A stretch of 7,238 bases of DNA, taken from the NCBI GenBank assembly GCA_018883305.1, contig VEQI01000170.1, forward strand, positions 1 to 7,238. The letters are read 5' to 3'. The position numbers were made by a program, and so were the translations under genes. The notes beneath the pieces were generated by a model that did not search any database, was not told the DNA's origin, and saw only the letters and a list, made by a program, of their open reading frames with translations. Positions 6,139-7,238 of the stretch are shown piece after piece. Source of the stretch: Limnohabitans sp. (GTDB lineage: Bacteria; Pseudomonadota; Gammaproteobacteria; Burkholderiales; Burkholderiaceae_C). Position 1 is the first letter of the stretch; each line of letters opens with the position of its first letter.

Positions 6139-6273
6139 GTTGACCTCCTGTGAGTGGTCGGGCCATCGTAGGCACAGAACGCTGCGAGGGTGGCGAGTTG
6201 CAATCCCTCGCAAGCGCAGTGGCACTCACAATGGCATGCGCCACCGAGGGGCAAACCTGGGAGAATCGGGTGC
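6139..6273. promoter_or_regulatory. divergent dprA / def intergenic region
   Basis: These 135 bases carry the 5' signals of dprA (leftward) and def-fmt (rightward). The dprA Shine-Dalgarno sequence is at 6143-6149 and the def one, GGGAGA, at 6259-6264. I found no convincing -35/-10 pair for either gene at normal spacing. The main structure is the inverted repeat at 6183-6212, listed separately. Confidence 0.4.
6183..6212. repeat. inverted repeat between dprA and def
   Basis: TGCGAGGG (6183-6190) is perfectly complementary to CCCTCGCA (6205-6212), with 14 bases between. A third GCGAG (6193-6197) lies inside and could pair with the right arm instead. The position between two divergent genes would suit an operator, but no known regulator site is recognised. 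Confidence 0.4.
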
Positions 6274-6783
6274 ATGGCACTATTACCCATCCTCGTCTAT
6301 CCCGACCCCCGTCTGCACACGGTCGCTCGCGCGGTGCAGACGGTGGACGACCGCATCCGCCGCCTGGCCAGTGACATGCTGGAAACCATGTATGACGCCA
6401 AAGGCGTCGGCCTGGCCGCCACTCAAATCGATGTGCATGAGCAGGTGATCGTGATGGACACCTCCGAAGAGCATGATCACCCCATGGTGCTGATCAACCC
6501 GACCATCGTCTGGTCCAGTGATGAACACATCATCTGGGAAGAGGGCTGCCTGTCGGTCCCCGGCATTTACGACAAGGTCGAGCGCGCGGCCGAGGTGCGC
6601 GTGCAAGCACTGGACGAACATGGCCAGTTGCGCGAAATCGAAGCCTCCGAGCTGACTGCCGTGTGCATCCAGCACGAAATGGATCACTTGAAGGGCAAGG
6701 TGTTCGTCGAGTACCTGTCTTTGCTCAAGCGCGGTCGCATCAAGACCAAGATGCTCAAGGCCCAGCGCGAAGCGCAGTCCTGA
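6274..6783 (+). CDS. def: peptide deformylase
   Basis: Peptide deformylase (169 aa) removes the formyl group from the N-terminal formyl-methionine of new proteins as they leave the ribosome. All three metal-site motifs are present: GVGLAATQ (44-51), EGCLSVP (90-96) with Cys92 as a metal ligand, and HEMDH (134-138), where His134 and His138 bind the metal and Glu135 is the catalytic base. The typical N-terminus MALLPILVYPDPRLH and the length fit the classical bacterial type. The ATG at 6274-6276 is preceded by GGGAGA (6259-6264) nine bases away; the frame is open further upstream, but that extension is unlike the family. fmt follows after two bases, a widespread def-fmt pair. It is divergent from dprA. 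No active-site residue is missing. Confidence 0.98.
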   Translation: MALLPILVYPDPRLHTVARAVQTVDDRIRRLASDMLETMYDAKGVGLAATQIDVHEQVIVMDTSEEHDHPMVLINPTIVWSSDEHIIWEEGCLSVPGIYDKVERAAEVRVQALDEHGQLREIEASELTAVCIQHEMDHLKGKVFVEYLSLLKRGRIKTKMLKAQREAQS

Positions 6784-6785
6784 CC

Positions 6786-7238
6786 ATGCGACTCATCTTT
6801 GCTGGCACGCCGGTGTTTGCGCGCGAAGCGCTGGCGGCCTTGCTGGAAGCGGGCCATGAGGTGTGTCTGGTGCTCACCCAGCCCGACCGGCCGGCCGGCC
6901 GCGGCCTCAAACTGCAGGCCTCCCCGGTCAAGCAACTGGCCTTGGCGCACAAGATCCCGGTCCTGCAACCCCGCAGCCTGCGGCTCGATGGCCGTTATCC
7001 GGAAGATGCGCAAGCGGCGCAAGCCGCCCTGCAAGCCAGCGGTGCCCAGGCCATGATCGTGGCGGCCTACGGGTTGATTCTGCCCCCCTGGGTGCTGGCG
7101 CTGCCCACGCACGGTTGCCTGAACATACACGCCTCCTTGTTGCCACGATGGCGCGGGGCGGCCCCCATTCATCGCGCCATCGAGGCGGGCGACCGCGACA
7201 GCGGCATCACCATCATGCAAATGGACGCGGGTCTGGAC
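6786..7238 (+). CDS. fmt: methionyl-tRNA formyltransferase, N-terminal part (runs off right edge)
   Basis: Fmt moves a formyl group from 10-formyl-tetrahydrofolate to Met-tRNA(fMet), making the initiator tRNA for translation. I translated 151 codons. The start MRLIFAGTPVFAREALAALL is typical, as is TQPDRPAGRGLKLQ (31-44). The catalytic region NIHASLLPRWRGAAPIHRAI (113-132) holds Asn113 and His115, and SLLPRWRGAAPI is the family signature. GITIMQMDAGLD follows (140-151), and Asp151, matching the catalytic Asp146 of E. coli by motif counting, is the last codon in the window. The ATG lies two bases after the def stop codon with only a weak Shine-Dalgarno sequence, so translation is probably coupled to def. 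The linker and C-terminal tRNA-binding domain lie beyond the right edge. Confidence 0.97.
   Translation, partial: MRLIFAGTPVFAREALAALLEAGHEVCLVLTQPDRPAGRGLKLQASPVKQLALAHKIPVLQPRSLRLDGRYPEDAQAAQAALQASGAQAMIVAAYGLILPPWVLALPTHGCLNIHASLLPRWRGAAPIHRAIEAGDRDSGITIMQMDAGLD

Noticed and set aside
6140..6168. TTGACC on the plus strand as a -35 box for def.
   Set aside because: The sequence 17-18 bases downstream is far from a -10 box, and the hexamer overlaps the dprA Shine-Dalgarno sequence.
6139..6225. A longer DprA beginning at an ATG 29 codons upstream.
   Set aside because: The near-perfect AGGAGGT lies four bases before the chosen ATG, and the extension is unlike DprA N-termini.
6888..6906. A GGCC/CGG-rich run in fmt that looks like a palindromic repeat.
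   Set aside because: It encodes the conserved DRPAGRG segment of Fmt with GC-rich codons, so it is explained by coding.

Overview
The window is GC-rich, gene-dense bacterial DNA. Protein families, gene order and sequence character point to a betaproteobacterium, most likely order Burkholderiales and perhaps a Comamonadaceae-like lineage. That placement rests on recognising protein families, not on a tree. I see no tRNA, rRNA, CRISPR array, insertion sequence or phage gene. Every gap between genes is shorter than 140 bases.

Left edge, minus strand (1-893): a nitrile hydratase operon. The alpha subunit gene nthA is complete and overlaps the beta subunit gene nthB by four bases (ATGA). nthB runs off the left edge after 82 codons. 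The metal-site motif is of the cobalt type. The alpha subunit begins with a striking every-second-residue histidine tail. Any metallochaperone/activator gene would lie to the left, outside the window.

Centre, plus strand (966-4317): yajC, secD and secF, the accessory membrane complex of the Sec protein-export machine. It diverges from nthA across a 72-base gap. Both gaps inside this operon open with an ATG that overlaps the preceding stop codon (TGATG) and starts a very short reading frame (21 and 17 codons). The yajC-secD gap also holds two perfect hairpins. This is the least ordinary structure in the window.

Right, minus strand (4383-6138): dprA, a DNA-processing protein that loads RecA onto single-stranded DNA in transformation, followed by smg (DUF494). 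smg converges on secF, with a hairpin in the gap. smg appears to have its own promoter placed so that its mRNA would be nearly leaderless.

Right edge, plus strand (6274-7238): def, peptide deformylase, and the 5' part of fmt, methionyl-tRNA formyltransferase. They are two bases apart and diverge from dprA. Together they add and remove the N-formyl group of initiator methionine. The window ends exactly on the codon for the catalytic aspartate of Fmt.

Overall this is mostly core housekeeping DNA with one accessory catabolic operon at the left edge. I did not find a clearly new multi-gene system. The points most worth checking are the short reading frames and hairpins in the yajC-secD-secF gaps, the histidine tail of NthA, and the likely leaderless smg promoter.
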